A DNA stretch of 64,000 nucleotides from Eucommia ulmoides. Its lineage: Eukaryota; Streptophyta; Magnoliopsida; Garryales; Eucommiaceae. The notes under the pieces were generated by a model. The model saw nothing but the letters and a program-made list of their open reading frames with translations. It was not told the DNA's origin and made no database searches. The stretch covers positions 30,548,446-30,612,445 of the forward strand of contig CM028326.1 in NCBI GenBank assembly GCA_016647705.1. Direction: 5' to 3'. The position numbers and the translations under genes are program-made. This document shows, one piece after another, positions 1 through 11,335 of this stretch (positions are counted from its first letter, which is position 1; each line of letters opens with the position of its first letter).

Positions 1-191
1 CCTTGGGCTGAACCATGCACGGGTAGACTTCTTAAGTCCATAGGGATTTTCAGAGTCGACAGACTTTGCCCAAATACTCCCCTTGAGTCCGAAATCCTGG
101 TGAAGGCTCCATATAGATGGTCTCAGTCAGGTCACCATTAAGGAATGCATTCTTGACATCCAACTGGTGCAGTGGCATTTCAGAGGGATTT

Positions 192-1821
192 TCAGAGTCG
201 ATAGACTTTGTCCAAATACTCTCCCTGAGTCCGAAATCCCGGTGGAGGCTCCATATAGATAGTCTCAGTCAGGTCATCATTAAGGAATGCATTCTTGACA
301 TCCAACTGGTGCAGAGTCCAAGAATGGGATGCAGCCAACGAAACAAGGAGCCGGACAATAGTCACCGAAGTCTTTGCCCGGGATTTGTGTGCTGCCCGTA
401 GCAACAAGTCGTGCCTTGTACCGATCAATCGATCCATCTACCAGATATTTGACACTGAAGGCCCACTTACAACCAACTGGCCGCTCACCAATCGGCAAGT
501 CAATCAAGTCCCATATCTGATTCCGCTGTAGGGCATCCATCTCTGCTTGCATAGCGGCAACCCACTTTGGATTATGGAGGGCCTCATGAACGGAGTGAGG
601 AATGACAACCGAATCAATTTGTCCACTGAAAGATTTATATTGATCCGAGAGATCCTGAAAAGACAAATACTTAAAAATCGGATGATTAGTAGAATATGAA
701 AGAAGGTAGCGGGATGGTGGACGACGTTCCCGAGTCGGGTAACGATGGGGAACAGGGTTAGAGATAATGGGAGAGGGAGATATACTTGAGTCCGGAGAAG
801 ATGTCGGTAGGGGATGTGAGACACGTGGACGACGAGAGTAGACTCGTGAGGGGGCGGGTGAGGGGTCAGGTGGTGGGTGTGATGTGGGCGGGGAAGATAT
901 ATCTAAGACAGGGATAGGACACGAAAGTGGGGTATGATCCTCGGTAGTGGTTGCCTCAATAGGTGGAGAAGGTACAGTACCAGAAAAGTAGGGTATAGTC
1001 TCGAGGAACGTAATATCAAGAGAGTGGTAAGTACGGTGGGTAATTGGATCATAACACTTATATCCTTTCGACATGGAAGAATAGCCGAGGAAAACACATC
1101 CGATAAATTTATCATCTAACTTAATGCGAGTAGGGCTGCGATTCTCAACAAAACACGTACAACCAAAGACATGGGGTAAGATAGGGAAAAGGGTGCTAGT
1201 GGGTTGCAGTATATGAATGAGGGTTTTGCCTGTAAGGACATAGCTCGGTGTGCGATTAATGAGATAGGCAGCAGTAAGAACTGCCGTGTGCCAAAAAGAT
1301 TTGAGAACATTCATTTCTCTCAAAAGACAACGGACAATAGACATGAGATGACGGTTCTTACGTTCCGCCAAACCATTTTGCTCAGGGGTGTAGGGGTAGG
1401 TAAATTGTTGAAGGATGCCTTGCTTACTAAGCTCAGCCCTAAATTTATCGGATAAGTATTCTCGACCATTATCTAACCTGATATTGCACACAATGGTTTT
1501 ATATTAGGTTTTTATCATTTAAAGGAAGTGGGTAAAATGAGTGTAAACCTCTGATTTGTGCTTCATCAAATAAACCCAAGTGCACCGACTATAATCATCT
1601 ATGAAGGTGATATAGTAGCGGTGTTTTGAAATGGCTGTAACAGGAGAGGGTCGTCCCCAAATGTTAGAATGGATAAGATCAAATGCTTGGGAGGTACGGT
1701 GCATGCGAGGAATAGGTACGTGTGTGTTTAGACAATTCACAAACCACACATTGAAATTTAAAGTCATTGCAAACTTTATTAATGGACGGAAACAACCAAC
1801 ATAAATACTGAAAATTTGCAT
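192..1821 (-). pseudogene. Copia pol remnant: integrase and start of RT
   Basis: Integrase catalytic-core residues are visible in FDLIHSNIWG and FIDDYSRCTW, and the region with the third acidic residue is in TPEQNGLAERKN. The stretch towards 192 contains the linker and first RT motifs, such as HQLDVKNAFLNDDL. The P-rich, S-rich segment around 700-900 is the usual low-complexity link between integrase and RT. This is a fossil of the element above and is broken. Confidence 0.85.
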
Positions 1822-2037
1822 GTCCTAGACGGGTATGCCACAAGTTTTACTTTTTGAAAGAACACAGAGGAATCAAAAGTAGGTAATATAGAGGCTTGAA
1901 TACTAAAAGGTGGAACGGGTGGAGGTGGAGGGCTGCCGAAGTAGTAGAGGCCATCGCGTTTATATCCCCTGCTAAAAATCTTTCTCGTAGTCAGGTTCTG
2001 CAAGAAGCAACGATCAGGTAAGAAAACAACGGTGTAA

Positions 2038-2349
2038 TTAAAGATTTTTAGCAAGACGACTAATCAACAGAAGATTATAGGCAAATTTAGGAACATAGTA
2101 AACAGAGTGAAGAGTGATATCATGGGTCAAGCAGACATCTCCTTGACAACGAATAGGGATAGAGGTACCATCGACAATACATACAGATTGGTTGATAGGT
2201 GAAACAGGGGAGGTGAAGGTAGAAAACTCACCATTCATGTGATTGTTAGCTCCAGAATTCAGAATCCAAGTAGGGCGACCAGACTTACCATGGAGCCCAG
2301 TAGGAGTACCTGAGGCAAGAGCAGTTGTGGGGTCGGAAGACGATGCCAA
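2038..2349 (-). pseudogene. Copia protease / GAG-pre-integrase remnant
   Basis: The translated minus strand holds WILNSGANNHMNG, matching the Copia protease active-site neighbourhood (usually DSGA.xHM), followed by VCIVDGTSIPI and VYYVPKFAYNLLLISRL, which is the conserved run into the GAG-pre-integrase domain. It is part of the left Copia fossil. Confidence 0.85.
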
Positions 2350-2503
2350 AGTGGTTAACTGAGCTTGAAGTTGGGCAAGTTGGGCCTGGACGTGGGAAGT
2401 ATCTAGAAGAGCTGGTGGAGGATTTACTGGACTAGGGCAATATCAGCAATAGCACCAGTGTGTGGTCCTCCTCTTCCTTTCCTCCCTTCGAGGTTTCGGG
2501 GTT

Positions 2504-3367
2504 TCAAGTCAGGATGAAGATTGTAATAACGGTCAATGTTGTGACCAGGCTTTCGGCAGTGTTGACAGTATAGTCACGTGCCTGATGGGTGAGGACCAGA
2601 GGGAGCCGGGAATGCCATATGCGGACTAGAGGGAGCCGGAAAGGCCATCCGCTTAGGGACTGCAGGAGTGATTTTAGGTGGGAGAAGGAGCCAATGTTTT
2701 GAATCTTTGTCAACAGTAGAGAATGCGATGCATAGATATGATATTGGTGATGTGTTCAAAATCTAAGTGCGAAGATTCTCGTACTCCGGATTTAAACCCA
2801 TCAAGAAATGGTACGTGTGTTGACAATCCTAACGCTTGGCTTTAATCTTAGCTACATCATCAGAGAATTCATCCAGAGGTTCATACTATGCCAGTTCTTC
2901 CCACGGAGATTGAAGGTAGCCAAAGTAATCCGCAACTGAAAGTCCCAAGAATGCCTGGGAGGCATGGGAAATCTCACGGTAGAGCTCGAAGATCTGTGAT
3001 TCATTGCGAGAATGGGTATACATCTTCGTAAGAGCAGACCATAATCCGCTGACCATCTCGTGGAACATGAAGATATGATAGATTCGTTCCTCCATAAAAT
3101 TGAAAATCCACCCGAGGATAGTACAATTATCAGCGTCCCACTAAGCAAACGTGGGATCGTTGATATCTGGCTTTGGCTCAGTGTCGTGGAGCTATCCGGT
3201 CTTACGTTTTCCACCAAAGTAGAGACAGAGAGAGAGAGATCAGACAGGGAAATTCGCTCTATTGAGTAAGATGATGGTAACACGTTGGACCGTGGCCTTA
3301 GGAGCACTGGTAGAATCTGAGCGGGTGGGTAACTGTGGAGCAGGAACGGTCTGAGATGGGATGTCAC
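2504..3367 (-). pseudogene. Copia gag remnant
   Basis: The weak peptide similarity is to Copia gag (UBN2-type): blocks such as YREISHASQAFLGLSVADYF and a region with the spacing of 'W..L...Y' gag motifs. Its position between the primer-binding site and the protease supports this. No clear zinc knuckle is visible. Boundaries are approximate. Confidence 0.6.
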
Positions 3368-4092
3368 CTTATATTCCAGATGCCATTAATACAGATGAGA
3401 TGAGATCGTAGCAATGAGACAGGCAGACAAATGCTACGGAAGACTGACAGGGTTCCGGAAGAAGAAGGTACAATATGATTGAGATAACAAAGACGGAGTT
3501 ACCTAATCATTCACGAAATCGAAGAGAAGGTTCTGTGTTTAAGACATCTGGTCCACCAATGGATGGAGAACAACGGTGACGAACAGTTTACACGAAGAAC
3601 AATTCGCAATGTTACAGCAGTAGACAGAAGCATATCAATGTGCGATGTGTGAGATGATGCACAAAGGACTGTTTCGCGCTAGATGGTGCACGAAGGACTG
3701 CTTCGCGAAGGTTCGGATTTGCGACAGCAGCTGGATGGTGATTTCACAGGTGGGTTAGGGTTTTGCATGTGACGGCGGCGACGATTTGGATAGGGTTTCG
3801 TGAGTTGGCTAGGAGGTGGGTTTCGACGACTGGTAGAGTTGCAAATTGGCGGGTGGTTTTGGTGGCTGTGGTTCGCGATGGCTGGGATTAGGGTTCGCGA
3901 TTTTGGGTGGTGGTTCGCGACGGCTAGGGTTAGGTTAGGGGCGATTGGTGACGGCTAGGGTTTTGGTCGTGGTACTGGTTTGCAGCTGTGTTTAGGGTTT
4001 GCAGGTGACGGTGGCGGTTTGGTGGTGGCTGAGCTAGGGTTACGGTTGGTGGCAGCAACGGGTTTGGAAAACAACTTTGGCTCTGGATACCA

Positions 4093-4280
4093 AAAAGGAT
4101 ATAGGGTAAGAGAAGAAGAATATTTTGTATATATTGATGTGTACATAATGTGTTCTATATCAATTATATAGCTGCAGGAGCAGGCTAAATTAGGAAATAT
4201 ATCACCCGAATAATGAGCTAATAATGCCTTACAATCAAGATACCATAAATAACAAAATATATAAATAACGTATTTCAACA
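4093..4280 (-). repeat. 5' LTR of the left Copia fossil
   Basis: On the minus strand this block starts TGTTGAAATACG, a common Copia LTR start, and ends next to a primer-binding site at 4079-4092 that reads TGGTATCCAGAGCC, complementary to plant initiator methionine tRNA with one extra base. The length of about 188 bp suits a small Copia LTR. The inner end does not finish in a clean CA, so that edge may be off by a few bases. Confidence 0.7.
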
Positions 4281-4608
4281 GAACTAGTGTTAATTTTGAC
4301 TAGAAAAAATTACATTTTACCCCCAAATTTCGACGGGAAGAATTACACTTCATTCTCGTGTATTTTAAGGAAGTAACACTTTACTCTATTTATTATGAAA
4401 CACTAAACACGCATGTATTTTTTTTAAATAACAAAATATATAAATAACGTATTTCAATAGAACTAGTGTTAATTTTGATTAGAAAAAATTACATTTTACT
4501 CCCAAATTTCGACGGGAAGAATTACACTTCATTTTCATGTATTTTAAGGAAGTAACACTTTACTCTATTTATTATAAAACACTAAACAAGAATGTATTTT
4601 TTTTTTTT
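4251..4608. repeat. Tandem duplication, about 179 bp x 2, covering the LTR edge
   Basis: The block beginning AACAAAATATATAAATAACG at 4251 recurs at 4430 with the same order of following words (ATTTCGACGGGAAGAATTAC, ATTTTAAGGAAGTAACAC). The first 30 bp of each copy is the outer tip of the Copia LTR and the rest is flanking DNA, so the duplication happened after the Copia insertion. The copies differ at a handful of bases. Confidence 0.85.
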
Positions 4609-5300
4609 TTACTTTTTTTTCGGTTGTTTTTTCCCGCTTCTATTTTAGTCTTTAAATATTTTTTTATTATTTTTTGTGTTTTTTGCTTTTTTTTTTTTTT
4701 TTTTTTTACTTGCACAAAATTCTAAATTCTAAAATGAGTTGCACTTGTGAGCTAAGCTAAATTTGGGACTAATTAAATCTTTGTGTTTCTTTATTTTTTG
4801 TTTTGTTCTCTCTTTCTTTTTTTCCATGGTTTCTTTGATATTTTTTTTTCTTTCTATTTTTAAAATAGAATTGGAAAAATATAGACTTCGCCTATTTCAA
4901 GTTTTAATTTGTCCCCTAAATAGAATTAAAAATTCTACATTTTATGTAAAACCAATGTAACTAACATCTCAAGTGGAAATTCATCCCCGATGGGTTGAAT
5001 TTCTACTAACAAATTTAACAATTTTTATTCTACCTCTTCAATTCTATTTGGAGGCTAATTAAAAATTTAATAGGCGAAGTCTAGATTTTTTAATTTTAAT
5101 GCAAAAAATAGTGAAAAAAATAAATAAAGTAGAAGAAATCAAGCGAAAAAGGAAAAATAAAAAAAAAAAAAAAAAAGAGCACACAAAAAGAAAACAAACA
5201 AAACAAAAAAAGGAAAAGAAAAAAAATGTGAAGAGAAACAATGGAATATTTCTCTTGAAAGGTCCTAAATCATTCGTGCAAATCGGAGGTTGTACTTGAG
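4609..5300. repeat. AT-rich imperfect fold-back repeat with poly-T and poly-A arms
   Basis: The left half is T-rich and the right half A-rich. The core words are reverse complements: TAGACTTCGCCTATT at about 4882 faces AATAGGCGAAGTCTA at about 5070, and TAGAATT plus TCCCCTAAA-type words match on both sides. It looks like a decayed MITE or other fold-back element. I see no target-site duplication. The poly-K and poly-F open frames here are composition artefacts. Confidence 0.55.
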
Positions 5301-5484
5301 GGTGGGTGTTAGATTTTCTTTCCGATATCGATCACTTGAGAGTTATCAAACTATTATATAAGTCAAATGAGTTGTTCCACTTAAAACCATATGGTTTTTA
5401 GTTAGAATCTCCTAACGAGGACAAATATATAATTTAAAAAGCAAATGAATAGGGAGACAAACATTCTGTTAATACCCCTAATTT
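5301..5484. other. Non-coding AT-rich stretch
   Basis: Words such as GGTGTTAGATTTTCTTTCC and GAGAGTTATCAAACTATTAT look like common plant dispersed repeat, but I cannot assign a family. No gene is seen. Confidence 0.4.
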
Positions 5485-5944
5485 TTAGTATTTTGTCCTC
5501 AATCAAAGCTACCATGCCCCCGACCACGATCTACTCTGGCGAAGGTGGTTCGAAGTTGAAAGTGAAAAAGGGAACTTGGTGGCAAGATCAATTGAGAGTC
5601 AAAAACTTGTTTTTTCTATCGCTCTCAAAAATCGCACACAAAAAATGACTTGGTCACACGGTGGACGGAAATTCCCCTCCTTGGATAAGAAACTACTCTG
5701 GAGATTGTAGCTTTCATAAGGGATCCCATGACCGATTCCTTAATTTGAGGAATTTAACTACAAAAATAAACACGTTTTTTCGCTCCCACTCAAAATCACA
5801 TTACAAAAAATTACTTGGTCACACGGTGGACAAAATTCCCCCTCCTTGGATAAGATACTACTCCGGAGATTTTAGCTTTCATTAGGATCCCATGACCGAT
5901 TCCTTAATTTTAGGAATTTAACTTTAAAAATAATGTGTGAGAAA
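5485..5944. repeat. Tandem repeat, period about 164 bp, nearly three copies
   Basis: ACTTGGTCACACGGTGGA occurs at 5649 and 5813, and both are followed by CTCCTTGGATAAGA, a five-codon-like CTACTC.GGAGATT and ATCCCATGACCGATTCCTTA. A first partial copy precedes them. The divergence is modest. No protein is encoded. Confidence 0.8.
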
Positions 5945-7110
5945 ATAAAAAACACACTGTGAACAATTTTTTGGTGATCTAAACACGTATGTAGATTCAC
6001 CATAAACGTAGCTTAAAATTGATATCCATTTGTATATATTTAGTTGCAGAATTTAGGATTTATAGAATTCAACAGGGTATTGAATTCTACAACATGCGTC
6101 GCTGTTTAATCTAATTATGGAATAATTAGAAATAGCAAAAATGAATAAAAAATTAATTAAGAATCGTGTTTCTTTCCATAATTTGAATCCGAAAATAAGG
6201 GTCTAATTTGAATACAAATGGAAAGATAAGGTGGAATATAAGCAAACTCATGACTCCTATTTTTTAAGGGATTTGAATGCAAAATTCTAACGTGAAAAAA
6301 CTAATAATAGACTATGATTTGATGATTGTTTTGCTGAATAAAACAAAAAATTAGATTCATCATAAACGAAGCTTCAAGATGTATCAATATGTATACATTT
6401 TGTTGCAGATTTGGAATTTGTTTAAATTCCAATACGGTGTCAATGTTCCATATTTTGGAATCTGAAAATAAAGGACTAATTTAAATACAAATGGAAAGAT
6501 AAGCTGAAATATTAGCCAACTAATGATTCTATAATTTTAGGAATTTTAAATGCAAAGTTTGCAAGTGAAAAACTAACAATAGACTGTGATTCGATGATTG
6601 TTTTGTTGATCCGAACATAGATTTAAATTCACCATAAATGTAACTTTTAAATGACATCCAATTATATACATTTTATTGCAAAATTTGGGATTTGTTGATT
6701 CAAAACAATGTTGAATTCAGCAAACTATGCTACCGTACCATATTTTTGAATTAAAAAATAAATGAATGATTTGAATACAAATGGAAAGATGAGCTGCAAT
6801 ATTAGCCCACTCGTGACTGAATTTGTAGGGATTTTAAATGCAGAATTCTAACGTGAAAAAACTAATAATAAGATTGTAATTCGTTGATTGTTTTGATGAT
6901 CAGAATACAAATTTAGACTCACAATAAGCGTAGCTTCAAAATAACAACCATGTTTACACATTTGGTTGCAATATTAGAATTGGTTGAATTAAACAAAATA
7001 TTCAAATTTTAATTAAAAGAAAATAGACATGAAAAGGATCGAATTAAAATACAATTATGAATGATGCCATATTTTTAAATATCAAAATTAATGATCCATT
7101 TGCATATGAA
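5945..7110. repeat. Degenerate long tandem array, about 280-360 bp units
   Basis: The word CATAAACGTAGCTT, or a variant, recurs at about 6002, 6361, 6641 and 6921. Each is followed by a TATACAT/TTGCA block, a run on ATTCAACA, an 'AATGGAAAGATAAG' block, and 'AACGTGAAAAAACTAATAAT'. That gives about four units of an old satellite-like or element-internal repeat. No gene is visible. Confidence 0.65.
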
Positions 7111-8400
7111 TGGAAAGTTAAGGTAATCTATGTAGAAACTCAATGGGCCTAATTCACTCTCAACAGACGCTTTGAAAGAGGGCTGTCCCTAGGCCTATAT
7201 ATAGCTCAAGATGAGGTAACTCAAGTGATGTGGGATTTAACACGCTCCCTCACGCGCATGGTGGACTTTGTCAAACCACTGCGAACAGATATCGGGGTGA
7301 GATTCAACACGCCCCCTCACGTGCCAGGTGGACTCTGTCTAACCACTGCGAACGGATATCTGGGTGCGATTTAACACACCCCTAGGCTTATATAAAGCTC
7401 AAGATGAGGAAATAATAACACAAGTGATGTGGGATTCAACACGCCCCCCTCACTCGCAGTGTTAGAATTGGTTGAATTCAACACGGCGTTGAATTCAACA
7501 ATATATGTGCTGTCCAAATTCTAATGATAAGAAAATAGATATGAAAAGGATTGGAATTAAAATACAATTATGAACTATGATGCCATATTTTCGAATATGA
7601 AAAAAAATGATCCATTTGCATACACATGGAAAGATAAGGTAATCTATATAGAAATCCAATGGACCCAACTCACTCTCAAAAGACTCCCTGAAAGAGGAAG
7701 ACTATCCCTAGGATTATATATAGCTCAAGATGAGGTAACTCAAACGATGTGGGATTCAACACGCTCCCTCACATGCAGTGTGGACTTTATCGAACCACTG
7801 TGAATGGATATTGGGGTGGGATTTAACATGTCTCCTAGGCTTTACATATAGCTCAAGATGAGGTAACACAAGCTATGTGGGATGCAACACGTCCCCTCAC
7901 GTAGGGTGGACTTTGGAATACCATCGTAAATGGATATCAAGATGGGATTCAACACCCCCCCTCACACACAGGGTGAACTTAGTCAAATCACTACAAACGT
8001 ATATCGGGGTGGGATTCAATACGTTCCTTACGTGTAAGGTGGATTTTGTCAAACCACTGTGAATGGATATCGGGGTGAGATTCAACATGCTTCCTCACGC
8101 GCAGGTGGACTTTTCCAAACCACTGCGAATGGATATCTGTGGGTCAACATTGACGTGGCATTCAACACGCCTCTGCATAGACAAAAGGCTTGACTCTGAT
8201 ACCATATAGAAATCCAATGGGTTTAACCCACTCGCAAAAGATGTTGCCTCTACCCTTATATATAGCTAAGGACGAGGTAACACACGATGTGGGATTTAAC
8301 ATGTCCCTCCTTAGGGTGGACTTTGTCAAACTACTGCGAGTGGATATCGGGAGGGGACCCCCACATCAGTGTGGGATTCAACTATCTAAATACATAATTA
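7111..8400. repeat. Array built from a short repeat containing GATGTGGGATTCAACACG
   Basis: A 60-75 bp unit, 'GTGGGATTCAACACGCCCCCTCAC ... GGTGGACTTTGTCAAACCACTGCGAATGGATATC' in variants, occurs around ten times. It is mixed with three longer copies of a unit containing CCTATATATAGCTCAAGATGAGG. This looks like a locally expanded piece of a dispersed plant repeat. The short open frames translate only the repeat. Confidence 0.7.
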
Positions 8401-8765
8401 ATTGGGATCATGTTTAAAAGGAAAGTTTAAATGACATCAATCCAAATAAATATGGGATTTGTCTTGAAGACTTGGAAACTTAAATTTAGGAACAGCAAAT
8501 ATGTCATAGAAAATCGGGAAATTTCCAAAACGGGACTCAAGTTTAATGAAAAGTTCAACTCGCAATTTCTAAGCAGTGGGAGAAAACGCAAGGATGGGAG
8601 ATTGTAAGGGTTTTAACCCTCCTAATGGGATACAGAGACGATTTCCCCTCAACCCCCATCCCCAAAAAGAACTACCCAAAGCTAACGCATCATTATCACT
8701 TGTATTCTAGCCATCTTTTAAACATTCATTTATAACTTAAGAAGGAAGAAAATATTTGCATCTTG
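8401..8765. other. Unassigned non-coding stretch
   Basis: No gene, repeat structure or splice-signal-bounded coding piece was recognised here. It separates the tandem arrays from the fold-back repeat upstream of the NAT exon. If the NAT gene were intact this would be intron. Confidence 0.4.
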
Positions 8766-9003
8766 GCTAAATCGTACTTTGCACCCTTGAAGTTTGTGTG
8801 CGGTTTGACTCTCTGGACTTCCAATTTAGACACATTGCTCCCCAAAGTTTATTTTTCTTGTCTATTTGCACTACGCTCCCCAATCTGGCGACAGAGTGAC
8901 TAGATCTGGATAATATAAACAATTAGACAAGAAAATCATTGTTTGGGGACCAATGTGCAAAAATCGGCACTTAAGTGAGCAATATGCGACCGTAAACTAA
9001 GTG
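8766..9003. repeat. MITE-like inverted repeat
   Basis: CCCCAAAGTTTATTTTTCTTGTC near 8852 is the imperfect reverse complement of GACAAGAAAATCATTGTTTGGGG near 8926. The similarity continues outward to the GCACCC/GCGACCG edges. The arms are about 95-100 bp around a short centre. It lies just upstream of the host exon, in what would be its last intron. Confidence 0.6.
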
Positions 9004-9150
9004 AAAAAAAAAAATAGTTAAAAAAAAACTGCCTAAACCTATCGAACATGATAATTACTTCAGGGCAGGGACACCAAAGTACTTTTAATGTTCATGTGTT
9101 TTTTGTCTCCATTGATTCACTTTTTGTTGATGATTTTGAATTTCAACTAA

Positions 9151-9158
9151 ATTTGCAG
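9151..9158 (+). other. Putative 3' splice site before the NAT exon
   Basis: ATTTGCAG precedes the first NAT-like codon exactly. The upstream 80 bases are T-rich, with possible branch-point words (for example TTCAACTAAAT). Confidence 0.6.
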
Positions 9159-9377
9159 TTCAACGACATCGTTAATGTGCCTTTCTCGTCGGAAGCTTTT
9201 GTTGCCGGCATTGTCGCGTATTTCCTGGACAACACGTTGCACAAGAAAGACAGCCAAATAAGGAAAGACAGAGGTAAGCAATGGTGGGACAAGTTCCGGT
9301 CTTTCAAGACCGATTCAAGAAGTGAGGAATTCTATTCCTTACCCTTCAATCTCAACAAATATTTCCCATCTGTCTGA
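9159..9377 (+). CDS. Terminal exon of a nucleobase-ascorbate transporter (NAT/NCS2 family)
   Basis: The frame encodes 72 residues up to a TGA. It begins FNDIVNVPFSSEAFVAGIVA and ends with the family's typical plant C-terminus (EEFYSLPFNLNKYFPSV). Plant NAT proteins are multi-pass membrane carriers of purines, pyrimidines or ascorbate, and this piece covers the last membrane segment (VAGIVAYFLDNTL) and the cytosolic basic tail (RKDRGK.WWDKFRSFK). A pyrimidine-poor but usable acceptor, ATTTGCAG at 9151-9158, sits directly before it, in phase 0 with the frame. The open frame continues upstream of the acceptor but stops resembling NAT there. The full family protein is about 520-540 residues over many exons. 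None of the other exons is visible in the 9.1 kb upstream, so it is either the end of a gene with a very long, repeat-filled last intron or a stranded fragment. Which NAT member it is cannot be told. Confidence 0.88.
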   Translation, partial: FNDIVNVPFSSEAFVAGIVAYFLDNTLHKKDSQIRKDRGKQWWDKFRSFKTDSRSEEFYSLPFNLNKYFPSV

Positions 9378-9809
9378 AATCTTCAAATCGCAGAGGAGGT
9401 AGAACAATAACCTCTCTCTCTCCCTCCCCGTCACCCACCCCATCTCTCTCATAGCTAATCAAATGTTGTTTTGAGGAAACCGAGTTACTACACTTTTATT
9501 TTTGCTTGTTTATCGTGTTTGGATGCTAAAAAAGTATGATTTAGTCTGTCATTCTAATGATATTAGAATTTTGTTGTAAATTTCTGAGGTTCTATATAGA
9601 TTTGCAGTGGAAATGAAGTGAGTTTGCTGCTTTTAAACTCGATTTCATCTGCTTGCTTTTTTTTTTTCGGGAATCAAATTTTTTAAACCCACGTTTTATG
9701 AATGGACTCTGTTTGGACAGGTGATCGAAACAGTGTTAGTTTTGTAATAATTAGAAAGCAGTTGTAGAAAAGCTCAAAGCTCGGCTAGAAAAAAGTTCAT
9801 TTATTTATT
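9378..9809 (+). other. Putative 3' UTR and downstream flank of the NAT exon
   Basis: The sequence after the stop contains a CT-rich run and T-rich stretches compatible with a plant 3' UTR. No single canonical AATAAA is evident. From about 9765 it enters the AGCTC-rich repeat that hosts the Copia insertion. Confidence 0.4.
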
Positions 9810-9814
9810 GAGTT
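9765..9814. repeat. Left piece of an AGCTCGAG-rich old repeat
   Basis: AAAGCTCAAAGCTCGGCTAG resembles the words in 14286-14546 and 18888-18990. The repeat seems to have been one unit before the Copia and chromovirus insertions split it. Confidence 0.5.
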
Positions 9815-9972
9815 TGTTAATGTATTATATGGGCTTGACCCACGTGGTCCATTAAGGTAAAATTCTAGCCCGCACTTTCCCTATAAATATGTGTATGTAT
9901 CATTGTATTCTTGTATCATTTTTTATAATATCAATTCATGATTCATTTTCTCACTTCTCAATTATCTTAATA
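9815..9972 (+). repeat. 5' LTR of the 9815-14280 Copia fossil
   Basis: 158 bp, containing CCCTATAAATATGTGTATG, a TATA-like promoter word shared with the right LTR. Confidence 0.95.
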
Positions 9973-10808
9973 TGGTATTAAGAACAAGTTTTTCATGTAC
10001 CTATTCCCAATAAAATTTTCGCAACTCTAACGCTTCCGTTGTCGTCCATATTCTCCCGAGATTTTTGTCGCTACTGTCGGTTTCATCCTTTTTTCGGTAT
10101 TAACAAACATCATACCACCGATTTCGTCTTGTAGAGATGAACATAACGTTACCAAAATAACTGCCACCGGAGTTCAGACGCGTTTTCACGTGCCTCCAAC
10201 AGCCAGTAATACCACTACTTTTCGTCGTCTCTGATTTTGGGCTCTACTGCCTCAACCAAGGTTCTAAATTCACCTCACGATATACCATCGGAAATGTATC
10301 GACGAGATGATTTAAATAAAGTAAACCACACAGTCTTATTCAGTCGCACACGCTCTCATGCGCAGTGCGTAGACTCGGTCGGTGCTCTACTCTCAGATTC
10401 ATGCGCCTAATAGGTGCACTCATTCCCACGTCAGCCCTAGTTGCCCCATCATTGCCTAGTTAGCGCTCACCTCAGGGCCTAGTCAGCACCATGTGATCGC
10501 CAACTCATCGCCACGTCAACTCTGTTGACTGCCACGTCAGCATTTGACTGCCATGTCAACGTTAGTCAAACGGTAGACTGCCACGTCACCAGTTTTCTTT
10601 GAGGTACTTTGCTTTGATCAATTCAGCCATTTTTAGACCAGTTTTCTGAATAGTTGGACCGATTCCTAGGGTTTTTCAGTGTTTTGATTCTGTTTCCGAC
10701 CTCCGTTTTGTGGTTTGAGGCTCACATAATATACTTTCTTCGCTTATTATCAATGCTAAAGAGGGTTCAAATCTTGCCTTTACCACTGTTACCCTGTCCA
10801 TTGTAGAT

Positions 10809-11168
10809 TTGACTTCACTCCTGCTTTATATATTCTCTAAAAATGGTACAAACCTTTCCCCTGCTCTCTCACTTATTACAGGTAACTTTTCTTGGTTATT
10901 TGATACTGCCTGTTGTAATCACATGACATCTGATCCCAATATTTTTTCGACCAAACTATCCGTGATGAATATCGTTAGTATTCATACTGCTGATGGTTCT
11001 CAAATGTCTGTTATCCATACCAGTCAGGTTTCTACTTTCCATCTTTCTATCCCTGACACGTATTTGATTCCAAAACTCACCTTAAATCTCTTGTTTGTTG
11101 AGCAACTTTGTGAATTGGGATTTGAAGTCATATTTTCTAATAGTGGTTGTCGTGTGCAGGATCCTTGA
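10809..11168 (+). pseudogene. Copia protease-zone remnant
   Basis: The encoded WLFDTACCNHMTSDPN matches the Copia protease active-site neighbourhood, and TYLIPKLTLNLLFVEQLCEL matches the conserved run before the GAG-pre-integrase domain. Confidence 0.85.
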
Positions 11169-11335
11169 ACATGAGAAACTCTTGGTACTGGTTGTAAGAT
11201 TGGACGCCTATTTGAACTTATCAGTTTACACCTTCTATCTCCAACTCCACCATCACCACAACCACATATCCCTTATCAACATGTGCAACTTCACCACCAC
11301 CACCAATATCCTCATCCTTATCTCCACAACTACCA

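Larger units (their letters stand above)
1..4280 (-). mobile_element. Ty1/Copia LTR retrotransposon fossil, left part beyond window
   Basis: Reading right to left, the order is 5' LTR, primer-binding site, gag, protease, integrase and the start of reverse transcriptase, which is the Copia gene order. Recognisable signatures are the protease-zone peptide PTWILNSGANNHMNG, the integrase motifs YSRCTWVYLMKHKSE and YTPEQNGLAERKNRHLM, and the RT-linker WKW-type segment GCKWAFSVKYLVDG. The element is broken in several places, includes an internal duplicated segment, and its 3' end lies left of the window. Only one LTR is visible, so no age can be computed. The number of degraded frames suggests it is not recent. 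Confidence 0.9.

Noticed and set aside
5059-5299. Poly-K/poly-F reading frames on both strands
   Set aside because: They translate poly-A/poly-T arms of a fold-back repeat. No protein character.
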